Part shown: positions 26,276 through 35,597 of the stretch, piece by piece | Numbering within the stretch: the first letter of the stretch is position 1 | How the letters are laid out: each line of letters begins with the position of its first letter | DNA from: an uncultured Pelagibacteraceae bacterium | Lineage (GTDB): Bacteria > Pseudomonadota > Alphaproteobacteria > Pelagibacterales > Pelagibacteraceae | NCBI GenBank assembly: GCA_902594235.1 | Contig: CACJLJ010000001.1 | Coordinates: 432,961 to 496,960, forward strand | Length of the DNA: 64,000 nt | Direction: 5' to 3' | The notes under the pieces: generated by a model | The model's input: only the letters and a program-made list of their open reading frames with translations | Databases searched by the model: none | What the model was told of the DNA's origin: nothing | Position numbers and translations under genes: made by a program

Positions 26276-27027
26276 CCACCATCTACCAATAATGAAGTAC
26301 CTGTGATCATTGATGCAGCATCCGAAGCTAAAAAAACTGCTGCAGTAGCTACGTCTTTAAGTTCTGCAAATTTTCCTAGAGGAATATTTCCCAATACCTC
26401 TCTTTTAAATTTTTTACTCTTTAAAAATTTTTTTGTCATAGGTGTGACTACAAAAGTGGGACAAACTGTATTTACTCTTATATTGTATTTAGCTAAATCA
26501 ATTGACATTCCTTTTGTGAGACCTTCAAGGCCGAATTTAGTCATATTGTAAACGCTTCTTATTGGACCACCTACATGTCCCATTTGTGAGGACATATTAA
26601 TTATTGCACCACCAGTTTTTTTTCTATTTTTAGATTTTATCATTTTTAGTGCGCACAATTGTGCTAGATTAAAAGTAGCCATAGTATTTATTTTAACTAA
26701 ATACTCCATATTTTTAGTTTTAACTTTTGTAAAATGCTCTGGAATATTATTACCTGCATTGTTAATTAAAATATCTATTTTAGGCTGTATATTTATGATT
26801 TCTTTGATTTGATTATAATTTGTAATATCACATACATAGGATTTACATTTAGATTTAAGATTTTTGATTCTTTTTGAAACTTCTTCTAAATCTTTTTTAG
26901 TTCTGCTAATTATTACTAAATTAGCACCAGCCTCTGCTAGAGCAATTGCGCATGCTCTTCCAATACCTTTTCCAGCACCAGTTACAACAGCTGTTTTATT
27001 TTTTAAGTTAAAATTTTTTAAATACAT
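26260..27027 (-). CDS. Short-chain dehydrogenase/reductase
   Basis: 255 residues of a classical SDR: TGAGKGIGRACAIALAEAG for NAD(P), NNAGNN, then serine in IINMSSQMG and the YxxxK pair in SVYNMTKFGLEGL. The ending ITGTSLLVDGGWTAK is typical. The closest relatives by feel are gluconate 5-dehydrogenase and 3-oxoacyl-ACP reductase-like enzymes, but the substrate cannot be fixed. It forms a tight minus-strand chain with terC and a GMC oxidoreductase (1-base overlaps), suggesting a linked alcohol/sugar oxidation pathway. Confidence 0.85.
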   Translation of the reverse strand: MYLKNFNLKNKTAVVTGAGKGIGRACAIALAEAGANLVIISRTKKDLEEVSKRIKNLKSKCKSYVCDITNYNQIKEIINIQPKIDILINNAGNNIPEHFTKVKTKNMEYLVKINTMATFNLAQLCALKMIKSKNRKKTGGAIINMSSQMGHVGGPIRSVYNMTKFGLEGLTKGMSIDLAKYNIRVNTVCPTFVVTPMTKKFLKSKKFKREVLGNIPLGKFAELKDVATAAVFLASDAASMITGTSLLVDGGWTAK

Positions 27028-27620
27028 TATAAAAATAATATTTTAATATCTGTATAAATCAATTCAATAGCAACAATTAATATTGCCAATAAGCCAGCCC
27101 AAGCAATCCATTTATATTTTTTTATCCAATTTGAAATAAGTGTGGCAGCGAAAGCCATTAATACAATAGATAAAACTAAACCAAATACTAGTAGCTCATA
27201 ATGATTTCCTGCAGCTCCGGCAACACCTAAAACGTTATCTAGACTCATAGTAAAATCTGCTAATAGAATCGTCCATATAGCTTTGAGAAAACTTGAATTA
27301 TCAACTTTTATATTATCTTCATTATCTGAACCTTTAATTACATCAGTATAAAGTTTGTAAACTATATAAAGTAAAAGAATTCCTCCAATAAGTCTTAATC
27401 CAGTTATTTGTAATAAATATGCAGTTAATAAAGTTAAAATTATTCTTAAAATTACAGCACCACCGATCCCAAAAAAAATAATCTTTTTTCTTTGCTCTAA
27501 AGGAAATTTAGAGGCAACCATTCCAATAATAATTGCATTATCTCCAGCTAAAACTAAATCAATTAATATTATTTGAGTTAAAATTGTTAATTGTTCAGGA
27601 GTAAATAAATCAGCAAACAT
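27027..27620 (-). CDS. TerC/YjbE family integral membrane protein
   Basis: 197 residues, six to seven TM helices. The acidic motifs that define the family are IDLVLAGDNAIIIGMVASK near the N-terminus and LLADFTMSLDNVLGVAGAAG in the second half, arranged as two inverted repeats. Members export or handle divalent metals, with Mn2+ best supported; for this branch it is only a prediction. Each end overlaps its neighbour by a single base. Confidence 0.85.
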   Translation of the reverse strand: MFADLFTPEQLTILTQIILIDLVLAGDNAIIIGMVASKFPLEQRKKIIFFGIGGAVILRIILTLLTAYLLQITGLRLIGGILLLYIVYKLYTDVIKGSDNEDNIKVDNSSFLKAIWTILLADFTMSLDNVLGVAGAAGNHYELLVFGLVLSIVLMAFAATLISNWIKKYKWIAWAGLLAILIVAIELIYTDIKILFL

Positions 27621-29215
27621 TAACTTGTAAGTATCATATCAGCACCTTTTTCTGCAATCATTATTGTAGGTGCATTTGTATTTCCTGAAGTAATGTTTGG
27701 CATAATTGATGCATCAATCACTCTTAAATTTTTAATTCCTTTAACATTTAATTTTTCATCAACTACAGCCATATCATCTTGACCCATCTTACAGGTTCCA
27801 ACTGGATGAAAAATAGTTTGAGTATAATCAGAACCAGCTTTAACTAATTCCTCATTATCATTTATGTCAATTCCTGGCCTATACTCTTCAGGTTTATATT
27901 TTTTAAAAGTTTCAGACTCCATAACTATCTTTCTTGTAAGTTTTAACCCTTTTGCTGCTATCATTCGATCGTGTTCGGTTGAAAGATAATTCATTTTTAT
28001 TTTGGCGTAAGTTCTTGAATCTTTGTCTACAATACTTACGTTTCCTCTACTAGTCGGTCTTATATTTGAAACTGTAGGTGTAAAAGCATGAAAATCATGA
28101 TTTTTAGTTGCACCCAACGTATCCATACTCATTGGTTGGACATGCCACTGAAGATCAGGCAATTCCAATGATGGATCACTTTTTGCAAACATACACATTT
28201 GACTTGCACCCATAGTCATTGGTCCACTACGATTAAATATGTATTCTAAACCAATCATTAAATTTCCTATCAAACTATTTATTTTCTTATTAAGTGATTT
28301 AAGACCATGAACTTTGTATATAGGTCTAAACATAAGATGATCTTGCAAATTCTCACCTACACCCTTTAATTCATGAACTATTTCAATACCTAAATTTTTC
28401 AGTTTTTGAGAATTTCCTATTCCAGATGTTTGTAAAATTTGAGGAGAGCCTATTGCTCCTGATGAAAGGATAATTTCCTTATTTGAAATTATTTTTTTTA
28501 ATTGATTTTCTTGCCAATATTCAACTTCTCTAGCAGTTTTATTTTCAAAATTAATTTTTTTTACATGAGCGTTAGTAATAATCGATAAATTTTTTCTTTT
28601 TTTAATTGGATTTAAATATCCAACTGCAGTACTACATCTAAAACCATCTTTTTCAGTTACCTGGAAGTAGCCACAACCATGATTATCGCCAGTGTTGAAA
28701 TCTTTTATTCTAGGAATACCAAATTCCTCAGCAGCATTTTGAAATTCATTTAAAAGAGGCAATTGAATTCTTTGATCTGAAACCGAAAGAGGTCCACCGA
28801 CACCATGGAAATCGTTTCGCCCTCTTTCTTGATTTTCTGATTTGATAAAATAAGGAAGAACATCATCCCAGCCCCAACCAGTATTACCTAATTGACGCCA
28901 AACATCATAATCTCTACTTTGTCCCCTTATATAAAGTAGACCATTAATAGATGAACTTCCTCCTAGAGTTTTACCTCGAGGATAACGAATTGATCTATTG
29001 TTCATTGTTTCATCTGGCTCAGTTTTGTAGCACCAATCTACAGATGGATTATGCATAGTTTTAAAATATCCAACGGGAATATGTATCCACGGATAATTAT
29101 CTTTTCCACCAGCTTCAATTAACACTACTTTATTATTAGGGTTTTCTGAAAGCCTGTTAGCAAGTACACATCCTGCTGAACCTGCTCCAATAATTACATA
29201 ATCAAAATTTTCCAT
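27620..29215 (-). CDS. GMC-family oxidoreductase (choline/alcohol dehydrogenase type)
   Basis: 531 residues. FAD site DYVIIGAGSAGCVLANRLSE (4-23). GMC signature 1 is RYPRGKTLGGSSSINGLLYI and signature 2 is SSGAIGSPQILQTSGIG. The active-site histidine is in TIFHPVGTCKMG, with the partner Asn in SGNTNAPTIMIAEKGADMI. Length fits choline dehydrogenase-like enzymes, but the substrate could be another primary alcohol. It is divergent from a TRAP transporter operon and heads the terC-SDR chain, so the alcohol may be imported by that transporter. Confidence 0.87.
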   Translation of the reverse strand: MENFDYVIIGAGSAGCVLANRLSENPNNKVVLIEAGGKDNYPWIHIPVGYFKTMHNPSVDWCYKTEPDETMNNRSIRYPRGKTLGGSSSINGLLYIRGQSRDYDVWRQLGNTGWGWDDVLPYFIKSENQERGRNDFHGVGGPLSVSDQRIQLPLLNEFQNAAEEFGIPRIKDFNTGDNHGCGYFQVTEKDGFRCSTAVGYLNPIKKRKNLSIITNAHVKKINFENKTAREVEYWQENQLKKIISNKEIILSSGAIGSPQILQTSGIGNSQKLKNLGIEIVHELKGVGENLQDHLMFRPIYKVHGLKSLNKKINSLIGNLMIGLEYIFNRSGPMTMGASQMCMFAKSDPSLELPDLQWHVQPMSMDTLGATKNHDFHAFTPTVSNIRPTSRGNVSIVDKDSRTYAKIKMNYLSTEHDRMIAAKGLKLTRKIVMESETFKKYKPEEYRPGIDINDNEELVKAGSDYTQTIFHPVGTCKMGQDDMAVVDEKLNVKGIKNLRVIDASIMPNITSGNTNAPTIMIAEKGADMILTS

Positions 29216-29277
29216 TATTAGTTGAATAGTTTTTTTTATTTAAGTTATTTATTGTTTTTACACTTATATTAATCAAT

Positions 29278-29291
29278 TGTCACTTGTGTCA
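29278..29291. promoter_or_regulatory. Operator-like palindrome in the GMC/TRAP divergent spacer
   Basis: TGTCACTTGTGTCA is a 14-base near-perfect palindrome (TGnCAC-GTGnCA) between the divergent GMC and dctP genes. It overlaps TTG-containing -35-like sequences reading towards dctP. The regulator is unknown and not in the window. Confidence 0.35.
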
Positions 29292-29348
29292 GCATTGTTT
29301 TTCTGATTTTATGCAGCACGTTAAATTTAACTAACAAGAGGAAAAATA

Positions 29349-30443
29349 ATGAAAAAAATCATTTCAATGTTATTTGCAACGTTATTAGTAATTGGATTTA
29401 CTTCAAGTGCTAACGCTGCAAAAACACTAAAATGTCAAACAGTACTTAACACTAAGGCTGATGAAGTTAAGATGTTAAAAGACTTTACTGACACTGTTAC
29501 AACTTTAACAGGTGGATCTCTTAAATTTGAAATCTTACCGGCTGGAGCAGTTGTTGGTGTAAAAGAAACTTTAGATGCTGTTGACAAAGGTCTGATCGAT
29601 TGTGGATTTGCATGGACACATTATTGGTCAGGAGACCATCCTGCGGCTATGCTATTTGGTTCGCCAGTAGCTGGTGGTGGAGTTGGTATAGATAACATAG
29701 CTTTCTTATCATGGTTTCAATATGGTGGTGGTAAAGAATTATACGACCAACTTTGGAAAGAAATGGGAAGAGATATTAAAGGATTTATGATTCAACCAGT
29801 TGGACCAGAAGCTTTAGGTTGGTTTCCAAAACCAATTAAAGATATGGCTGACTTTAGAAAATATAAGTTCAGAACCCCTCCAGGAATTCCAGGCCAAACT
29901 TACAAAGATATTGGTATAGCATCTGTTGCTATGGGTGGTGGAGATATTCTACCAGCTTTGGAAGCAGGAACTATCGATGCTGCTGAGTGGTGTTGTCCAA
30001 AACCAGACTTAACATTTGGTTTCCAAAAAGTATTAAAGCACTATTACTTACAAGGCTTACACCAAGTAGTAGTAAATGCTGACTTTTATATTACTGGAAA
30101 AACTTATAATGCTATGAGTGATCATGAGAAGAAGTCTCTTGAAGTAGCCGCTAATGCTTCATTAGCTAAATCTTTAAGTTACAGAATCTATGAGAACGGA
30201 AAAGCTTTACAAGAGTTAACTACTAAACATGGAGTAATTTTAGAGGATACACCTTCAGATTATTTCACAGAGTATATGGCTGCAGCAAAAGCTTCTTTAA
30301 ACAAGAATGCTAAAGAAAATAAATTCTTCAATGAAGTTTATAATTCAATGAAAGAATTTGCTGATATCGCTGTTCCATTCTGGAGTGGTGCTCAAATGTC
30401 TAATGCGAAGCTAGGAATGGCTCACGCAGCAACATTAAAGTAA
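29349..30443 (+). CDS. dctP: TRAP transporter substrate-binding protein (DctP family)
   Basis: 364 residues. A signal peptide (MKKIISMLFATLLVIGFTSS, cleavage near ANA) is followed by a two-lobed periplasmic binding protein. FRTPPGIPGQTYKDIG carries the conserved carboxylate-binding Arg, and TIDAAEWCCPKPDLTFGFQK is the hinge region typical of the TakP-like 2-oxo acid/large-carboxylate subgroup. AGAGGA sits before the ATG. The mRNA probably ends mostly at the terminator after this gene, giving excess binding protein. The exact ligand is not deducible. Confidence 0.9.
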   Translation: MKKIISMLFATLLVIGFTSSANAAKTLKCQTVLNTKADEVKMLKDFTDTVTTLTGGSLKFEILPAGAVVGVKETLDAVDKGLIDCGFAWTHYWSGDHPAAMLFGSPVAGGGVGIDNIAFLSWFQYGGGKELYDQLWKEMGRDIKGFMIQPVGPEALGWFPKPIKDMADFRKYKFRTPPGIPGQTYKDIGIASVAMGGGDILPALEAGTIDAAEWCCPKPDLTFGFQKVLKHYYLQGLHQVVVNADFYITGKTYNAMSDHEKKSLEVAANASLAKSLSYRIYENGKALQELTTKHGVILEDTPSDYFTEYMAAAKASLNKNAKENKFFNEVYNSMKEFADIAVPFWSGAQMSNAKLGMAHAATLK

Positions 30444-30465
30444 TTAGCAATTAATCTTGATTTAT

Positions 30466-30500
30466 TAGAGCGGACTTTTACAGTCCGCTCTAGTTTTTTT
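30466..30500 (+). terminator. Rho-independent terminator/attenuator between dctP and dctQ
   Basis: AGAGCGGACT (30467-30476) pairs perfectly with AGTCCGCTCT (30482-30491) around a five-base loop, and seven T residues follow (30494-30500). It is the strongest terminator in the window and lies inside the TRAP operon. Confidence 0.88.
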
Positions 30501-30512
30501 AACTAGAATTTT

Positions 30513-31127
30513 ATGGCAGAAGAACCAAGCAAACTTGATATATCAGATGAAATGATAGCCGAAAGGCGAGGTGGTTCAGGAAAAATGCCCGAGGATATGC
30601 CATTATGGATGGCAAAATCTATTACAGGTATTGATAAATTTAGTAAGTGGATTGGAAATATTGTTTGTTGGATACTAATGCCACTAATCTTTGCAATGAC
30701 ATATGAAGTTCTTGCGAGAAAATTATTTTTAGCACCTACTATTTGGGCATATGATATAAGTCGTTTTTTATACGGAGCACTTTTTATGTTGGGTGCAGGT
30801 TATGCTCTTTCAAGAGGAGTCCATATAAGAGCAGATTTTTTATACAGAAATTTTAAAACAAAAAATCAAGGTTTAATAGATTTTTGGTTATATCTTTTAT
30901 TTTATTTTCCTGGATTAATTGTTTTTTTATATATGACAATAGGATTTGTTGGAGAGTCAATTCAAAGAGGAGAAAGAGGCATGGATACTACTTGGATGCC
31001 TTACATGTGGCCAATAAAAACTTGCCTGCTTATTGGTATAATATTTTTATTAATTCAAGGAGTTTCTGAATTATTTAAGAGTTACTGGGCAGCAAAAAAA
31101 GGTGAGTGGCCTGGAGAAAATAAATGA
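30513..31127 (+). CDS. dctQ: TRAP transporter small permease (DctQ)
   Basis: 204 residues, four TM helices after a cytosolic N-terminal extension of about 40 residues (MAEEPSKLDISDEMIAERRG...). FLYGALFMLGAGYALSRGVH then IRADF is the DctQ hallmark. It docks onto DctM to form the sodium-coupled permease. It starts 70 bases after dctP, behind a terminator, and overlaps dctM by ATGA. Confidence 0.88.
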   Translation: MAEEPSKLDISDEMIAERRGGSGKMPEDMPLWMAKSITGIDKFSKWIGNIVCWILMPLIFAMTYEVLARKLFLAPTIWAYDISRFLYGALFMLGAGYALSRGVHIRADFLYRNFKTKNQGLIDFWLYLLFYFPGLIVFLYMTIGFVGESIQRGERGMDTTWMPYMWPIKTCLLIGIIFLLIQGVSELFKSYWAAKKGEWPGENK

Positions 31128-32458
31128 TAGCTGAATTTATAGATCCAGCAATTTTAGGTTTTATTCTTGTAGGGGTCATGTTATTTGCAATCTTTGTAGG
31201 ATTTCCTATTTCATTTACTTTAATTTTTTTGGGATTTGTATTTGGTTATTTAGGATTTGGAAAATTAGTTTTCTATTTAATGACACTCCAATTTTCTATG
31301 GTTATGACCGAACAGACACTCGCCGCTGTCCCACTCTTTGTATTTATGGGTATTATGATGGAACAAGCAGGATTAATGGAAAGGTTATTTTCAGCATTTC
31401 AAATGATGTTGGCAAAAGTTAAAGGATCTTTATATTATGCAGTTTTATTTGTTTCAGTAATATTTGCTGCAGCAACTGGAATTGTTGGTGCTTCAGTTAC
31501 AATTCTTGGAATTATGGCTGCAAAATCTATGAATAGATCTGGTTATGATGTGAGACTAGCAGCTGGAACAATTACAGCAGGTGGAACTTTAGGAATATTA
31601 ATTCCACCAAGTATTATGTTGGTCGTTATGGGGCCTATAATGGAAATTCCAGTAATAGATTTATTTGCTGCTGCAATTTTACCAGGAATTCTTCTTGCAA
31701 GTTTATACGCAGGTTACACTACAATCAGATGTATGATTAATCCTAAACTAGGACCAGTCATACCTGAAGATATGAGAGCTGCTAGTATGAAAGATGTGTG
31801 GATTGAATTTTTTTTAGGATTAGTGCCACCAGCAGCATTAGTTTTTGCTGCTTTAGGAAGTATCTTGTTTGGATTTGCAACACCAACAGAAGCAGCCGGT
31901 TGTGGTGCTATGGGTGCTTTACTTCTTTCATTAGCTTATAAAAAATTAACACTTCCAAAGTTACAAGAAGCATTAGTTAAAACACTAGAGATAACTGCTT
32001 TGATAATGGTTCTAGTTGCAGCTTCAAATTTTTTTGGTGCTGTTTTTGCAAGATTAGGAACACCAACTTTATTGACTGAATTTTTATTAGGTCTTGAAAT
32101 GAACAAATATCTAATTTTAGCAATGGTTATGGTAATGATATTTTTGTTAGGATGGCCTTTAGAGTGGGTGCCTATAGTAATGATAATTGTTCCAATAATA
32201 TTACCATTGATTGAGGCATTAGGGTTTAATCTTACATGGTTTGCAATTTTAGTTGCTGTTAATTTGCAAACTGCCTGGCTATCTCCTCCAGTAGCGCTTT
32301 CAGCTTATTTTTTGAAAGGGGTTGTGCCTGAATGGGATCTAAAAGATATTTATTACGGAATGATGCAATTTATGGTCTTACAAGTCTTTGGTTTGATATT
32401 AATTATTATATTTCCTAAAATTGCTTTATGGCTACCAACTCTCTTATATGGACAGTAG
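31124..32458 (+). CDS. dctM: TRAP transporter large permease (DctM)
   Basis: 444 residues, about twelve TM helices. VPLFVFMGIMMEQAGLMERL, then IVGASVTILGIMAAKSMNRSG, AGTITAGGTLGILIPPSIML and LGSILFGFATPTEAAGCGAM are the family's strongly conserved blocks including the Na+-site glycine loops. It is the transport core of the TRAP system. The following NCS1-like gene starts 25 bases on and may be in the same transcript. Confidence 0.92.
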   Translation: MIAEFIDPAILGFILVGVMLFAIFVGFPISFTLIFLGFVFGYLGFGKLVFYLMTLQFSMVMTEQTLAAVPLFVFMGIMMEQAGLMERLFSAFQMMLAKVKGSLYYAVLFVSVIFAAATGIVGASVTILGIMAAKSMNRSGYDVRLAAGTITAGGTLGILIPPSIMLVVMGPIMEIPVIDLFAAAILPGILLASLYAGYTTIRCMINPKLGPVIPEDMRAASMKDVWIEFFLGLVPPAALVFAALGSILFGFATPTEAAGCGAMGALLLSLAYKKLTLPKLQEALVKTLEITALIMVLVAASNFFGAVFARLGTPTLLTEFLLGLEMNKYLILAMVMVMIFLLGWPLEWVPIVMIIVPIILPLIEALGFNLTWFAILVAVNLQTAWLSPPVALSAYFLKGVVPEWDLKDIYYGMMQFMVLQVFGLILIIIFPKIALWLPTLLYGQ

Positions 32459-32483
32459 AATATATAAGTTTTATATTGTTTAA

Positions 32484-33945
32484 GTGAGTCAATTAAAATC
32501 TAAAAAAACATTAATAAATTGGGATTTAGTGACAGTTAACCCTAATAATAAAAATTGGGATTGGACTGATTTATTCTGTTATTGGGGGCGTAAACATTCA
32601 AAGTGTAATCGGATTTTCTCTTATAACCTCACTATATGTAATATACAATTTGAACACTTTTGTAGTTTTTTTTGGCACAGTTTTAGGTTCTCTGTTAGTT
32701 TATTTTTTTTCAAATTTAATAGGTAAACCTTCGCAAAAATTTGGCCTCCCTTTTGTGGTCTTATTAAGATCATCGTTAGGTGTAAGAGGTGCTAAATATT
32801 TTGGATTATTAAGATGTGTGGTAGGAATTTTTTTATTTGGTATACAAACATATTTTTTATCTAAAGCTTTTAGTTATTTAATTAGAATTTTCATATTTTA
32901 CTTTGATCCTTCAATGTTAGATCAGGAAATTTTTTTAATTTTCCTTTTAAGTATGAATATTATTGATTGGTCAGCAATAATTATTGCGGTTACTTTTCAG
33001 GCATTATTGTTTAGTGTGGGTATGAATTTTAATAAAACTTTAATTCGTTTATCGGCATTAGCAGTTTATTCAGGAATAATTTTATTTTTCTTTTCAGTAT
33101 TATTAAATGATGTGAAGCTAACAACTAAAGCATTCTTAAGTTCTTTAAATTTTGTAAATTTTATTGATTTAAACAATATTGCGCCGCTGTTAACTGTTGC
33201 TGGAACAATTTTTGCTTATTTTGCAGTTATTATACTTACTTTTGGAGATTTTTCACGTTACGTCAAAAATGAAAATGAATTAAAAAAGGGAAATTTAAGT
33301 TTAATATTAAATTTGATAATTTTTTCTTTTTTTGCTTTATTTATAGTGATTGGAGTAGATGCTTTTTTAAAAGATAACTCTGAAAATTTAACAAGAATTC
33401 TTACAAATCCCACAGATCTAATTGGCAAGTTTGATAATTTATTAGTTGCAAATATAGCTTTAATTTTTATTATTATTGCATCAGCATCAACAAATTTAAT
33501 AGCAAATTTTATACCATCTCAATTCACACTAATAAATTTTATGCCTTCTTCATTATCATTAAAAAGTTCAGGAATTATAATTATCTGTTTAGGTTTTTTA
33601 GTAGGTATTTTTTGGTTAACTTTTTTAAGTCAAATTGGAATTTTATCTTTTATAGATACATTTGGAGCTTTTTTTGGCCCATTATTTGGAATAATGGTGG
33701 CTGATTATTACTTGATAAAAAAAGGGACATTAATCAACAAAGATATTTATTCCCTAGAAAGTAACGGTGCATATTATTATTCTGGTGGATGGCATATTAA
33801 AGGCGTCTATTCTCTGGTATTAGGATTTATTTTTTCAGCCTCAACTATTTGGAATAGTAATTTGATGTTTCTTCATTCCTATTCTTGGATAACTGGAGCA
33901 TTTATATCAGGATTAATATATTACTTATTAGAAAAAAAAAATTAA
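32484..33945 (+). pseudogene. NCS1-type nucleobase/cation symporter, disrupted by a +1 frameshift
   Basis: A GTG start at 32484 gives LINWDLVTVNPNNKNWDWTD then LFCYW, the N-terminal NCS1 pattern, but the frame then turns to nonsense. The remaining 430 or so residues continue in the next frame: GVNIQSVIGFSLITSL, FGLPFVVLLRSSLGVRGAKY and GIQTYFLSKAF, all NCS1 (cytosine/allantoin/hydantoin permease) blocks. Removing one G from the five-G run at 32584-32588 restores CYWGVNIQSV without a break. About eleven TM helices follow. It is either a genuine lesion or a homopolymer error; the remainder shows no other damage. Confidence 0.8.
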
Positions 33946-34698
33946 ATGAACAATATTAGATTTGATTTTAAAGGTAGAACAGCTGTAATTACAGGTGGTG
34001 CCCAAGGTTTTGGATTAGATATTGCAAAAAGGTTTTTAAATTCTGGTGCAAAAGTAATAATTTGGGATATCGATCCAAAGATGGTTGAAAAATCTTTAAA
34101 GGAAGTAAATAATTCTAATTTGAGCTCAAATATAGTGGATGTATCGAATTATAAAGAAGTTGAAAACACTGTAAAAGAAATTACAAAAAATTCCAATATT
34201 GATGTTTTGATTAATAATGCTGGAATAACAGGTCCAACAGCTACTCTGTGGGAATATGATATTGAGATGTGGAAAAAAGTTGTAGATATAAATTTGATGG
34301 GCACGTTTAATTGCTGTAGAGCAATAATTCCTGGTATGATTAAAAATAATTACGGCAGAATTGTAAATGTTGCATCAGTAGCTGGAAAAGATGGAAATGC
34401 AAACGCTAGTGCATATAGTGTTGGAAAAGCTGGAGCAATTGGACTTACAAAATCATTAGGTAAAGAGCTAGCTGACAAGAATATAGCCGTAAATGCGGTT
34501 ACTCCTGCTGGTGCCAAAACACGAATTTTAAATCAAATGACCAAAGAACATGTTCAAAAAATGTTATCTAAGGTCCCAAGAGGCAGGTTTCTTGAAGTCG
34601 AAGAATTTACATCATTAGTTTGTTGGTTATCCTCTGATGAGAATACTTTTTCTACAGCGGCAGTTTTTGATATAAGTGGTGGACGTTCTACATATTAA
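33946..34698 (+). CDS. Short-chain dehydrogenase/reductase (FabG-like)
   Basis: 250 residues. TGGAQGFGLDIAKRFLNSG is the cofactor site, with D41 of IIWDIDPK favouring NAD+. NNAGITGP, VNVASVAGKDG and YSVGKAGAIGLTKSL provide the Ser-Tyr-Lys set. The DISGGRSTY ending is common in sugar-acid and polyol dehydrogenases of this superfamily. It begins at the base after the NCS1 stop, so it shares that transcript and may act on the imported compound. Confidence 0.85.
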   Translation: MNNIRFDFKGRTAVITGGAQGFGLDIAKRFLNSGAKVIIWDIDPKMVEKSLKEVNNSNLSSNIVDVSNYKEVENTVKEITKNSNIDVLINNAGITGPTATLWEYDIEMWKKVVDINLMGTFNCCRAIIPGMIKNNYGRIVNVASVAGKDGNANASAYSVGKAGAIGLTKSLGKELADKNIAVNAVTPAGAKTRILNQMTKEHVQKMLSKVPRGRFLEVEEFTSLVCWLSSDENTFSTAAVFDISGGRSTY

Positions 34699-34832
34699 CT
34701 TTGAGGTTTTTGCTCTACTATCTTCGTTTGATTAATTTTTGCTCTACCTAATTTCACATCTTTGGACATAACAGGGGCAAAAATCATGATTGACCAGTAA
34801 ATTAATAAGATAAAAATAGAAATTGTCTTCAT
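34695..34832 (-). CDS. Small exported or membrane-anchored peptide (45 aa)
   Basis: Begins MKTISIFILLIYWSIMIFAP, a signal-peptide/anchor-like segment, and ends with a polar stretch including DVKLGRAKINQTKIVEQKP. The stop overlaps the SDR stop by 4 bases (convergent). No clear Shine-Dalgarno. It occupies most of a gap that would otherwise be empty. The family is not recognised. Confidence 0.42.
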   Translation of the reverse strand: MKTISIFILLIYWSIMIFAPVMSKDVKLGRAKINQTKIVEQKPQS

Positions 34833-34923
34833 ACATATCATTTAGACACAAAAGTTGATTTTTGGATGTTTAAATTTTGTCAAAATAATGTATTAACAAT
34901 TTTTTTAAAAAATATTTATTAAA

Positions 34924-35574
34924 ATGAAATTTATTTTTAAAATTTTTATAAGCATTTTGATCGTTGTTGGTTCTAGCAATGCAAATGAAATAAAAGTTTT
35001 TGATTTTACTGAAAAAGAGCTTTCCCAGCTAGATGTTCGAAAAGTCAGAGGAGCTGATAATAATACTATTTATATAATTGGGTCGAATGAAAAAGGAAAT
35101 TTTTTAAAAGCTGTAGCTGAAAATGCTGCTTCTGGATTGGGTAAGGAGATAAAAATTGATCTAAACAAAACTCCTTACATTAATATTACATGGAAAATAG
35201 AGAAAGATTTACGAGGAATTGAAGAAAATACAAAAAAAGGACATGATTTTGCTGCCAGAGTATTTGCTGTCAAAAAAACAGGTGCTACACCACTTTCAAA
35301 TAGGGCTATTAATTACGTATTTTCAAGTAATAATGAAATTGGATTTAATTCCCCAAGTCCTTATACAAAAAAATCAATAGATAATGTTTTAGCTAGCACT
35401 AAAAAAAATTTCAATGAATGGGTTACCGTTAAAGCTAATGTAAAAAAAGATTTTAAAAGGTTTCATAATCTAGATGTAAATGAACTAGATGGATTAGCTA
35501 TAATGTCTGATACAGATAATTCTAAAATGAAAGCAATAGCTTATTATCAGAATATATATTTTTCTGAGAATTAA
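34924..35574 (+). CDS. DUF3047 family exported protein
   Basis: 216 residues with a signal peptide (MKFIFKIFISILIVVGSSNA). The body matches DUF3047: ITWKIEKDLRG, KKGHDFAARVFAV, NRAINYVFSS, WVTVKANVKKDFKRF and the late IMSDTDNSKMKAIAYYQNI. The family is a secreted, all-beta, lectin-like fold of unknown function, frequent in marine proteobacteria. It is followed 24 bases later by ybgC on the same strand. Confidence 0.8.
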   Translation: MKFIFKIFISILIVVGSSNANEIKVFDFTEKELSQLDVRKVRGADNNTIYIIGSNEKGNFLKAVAENAASGLGKEIKIDLNKTPYINITWKIEKDLRGIEENTKKGHDFAARVFAVKKTGATPLSNRAINYVFSSNNEIGFNSPSPYTKKSIDNVLASTKKNFNEWVTVKANVKKDFKRFHNLDVNELDGLAIMSDTDNSKMKAIAYYQNIYFSEN

Positions 35575-35597
35575 TAATTATTTGATATAGTCTTTTT

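Noticed and set aside
32584..32588. Programmed ribosomal frameshift in the NCS1 gene
   Set aside because: Correction would need a +1 shift at TGG-GGG-CGT, which has no known slippery pattern, stop codon or stimulatory element. An indel in a homopolymer is simpler.
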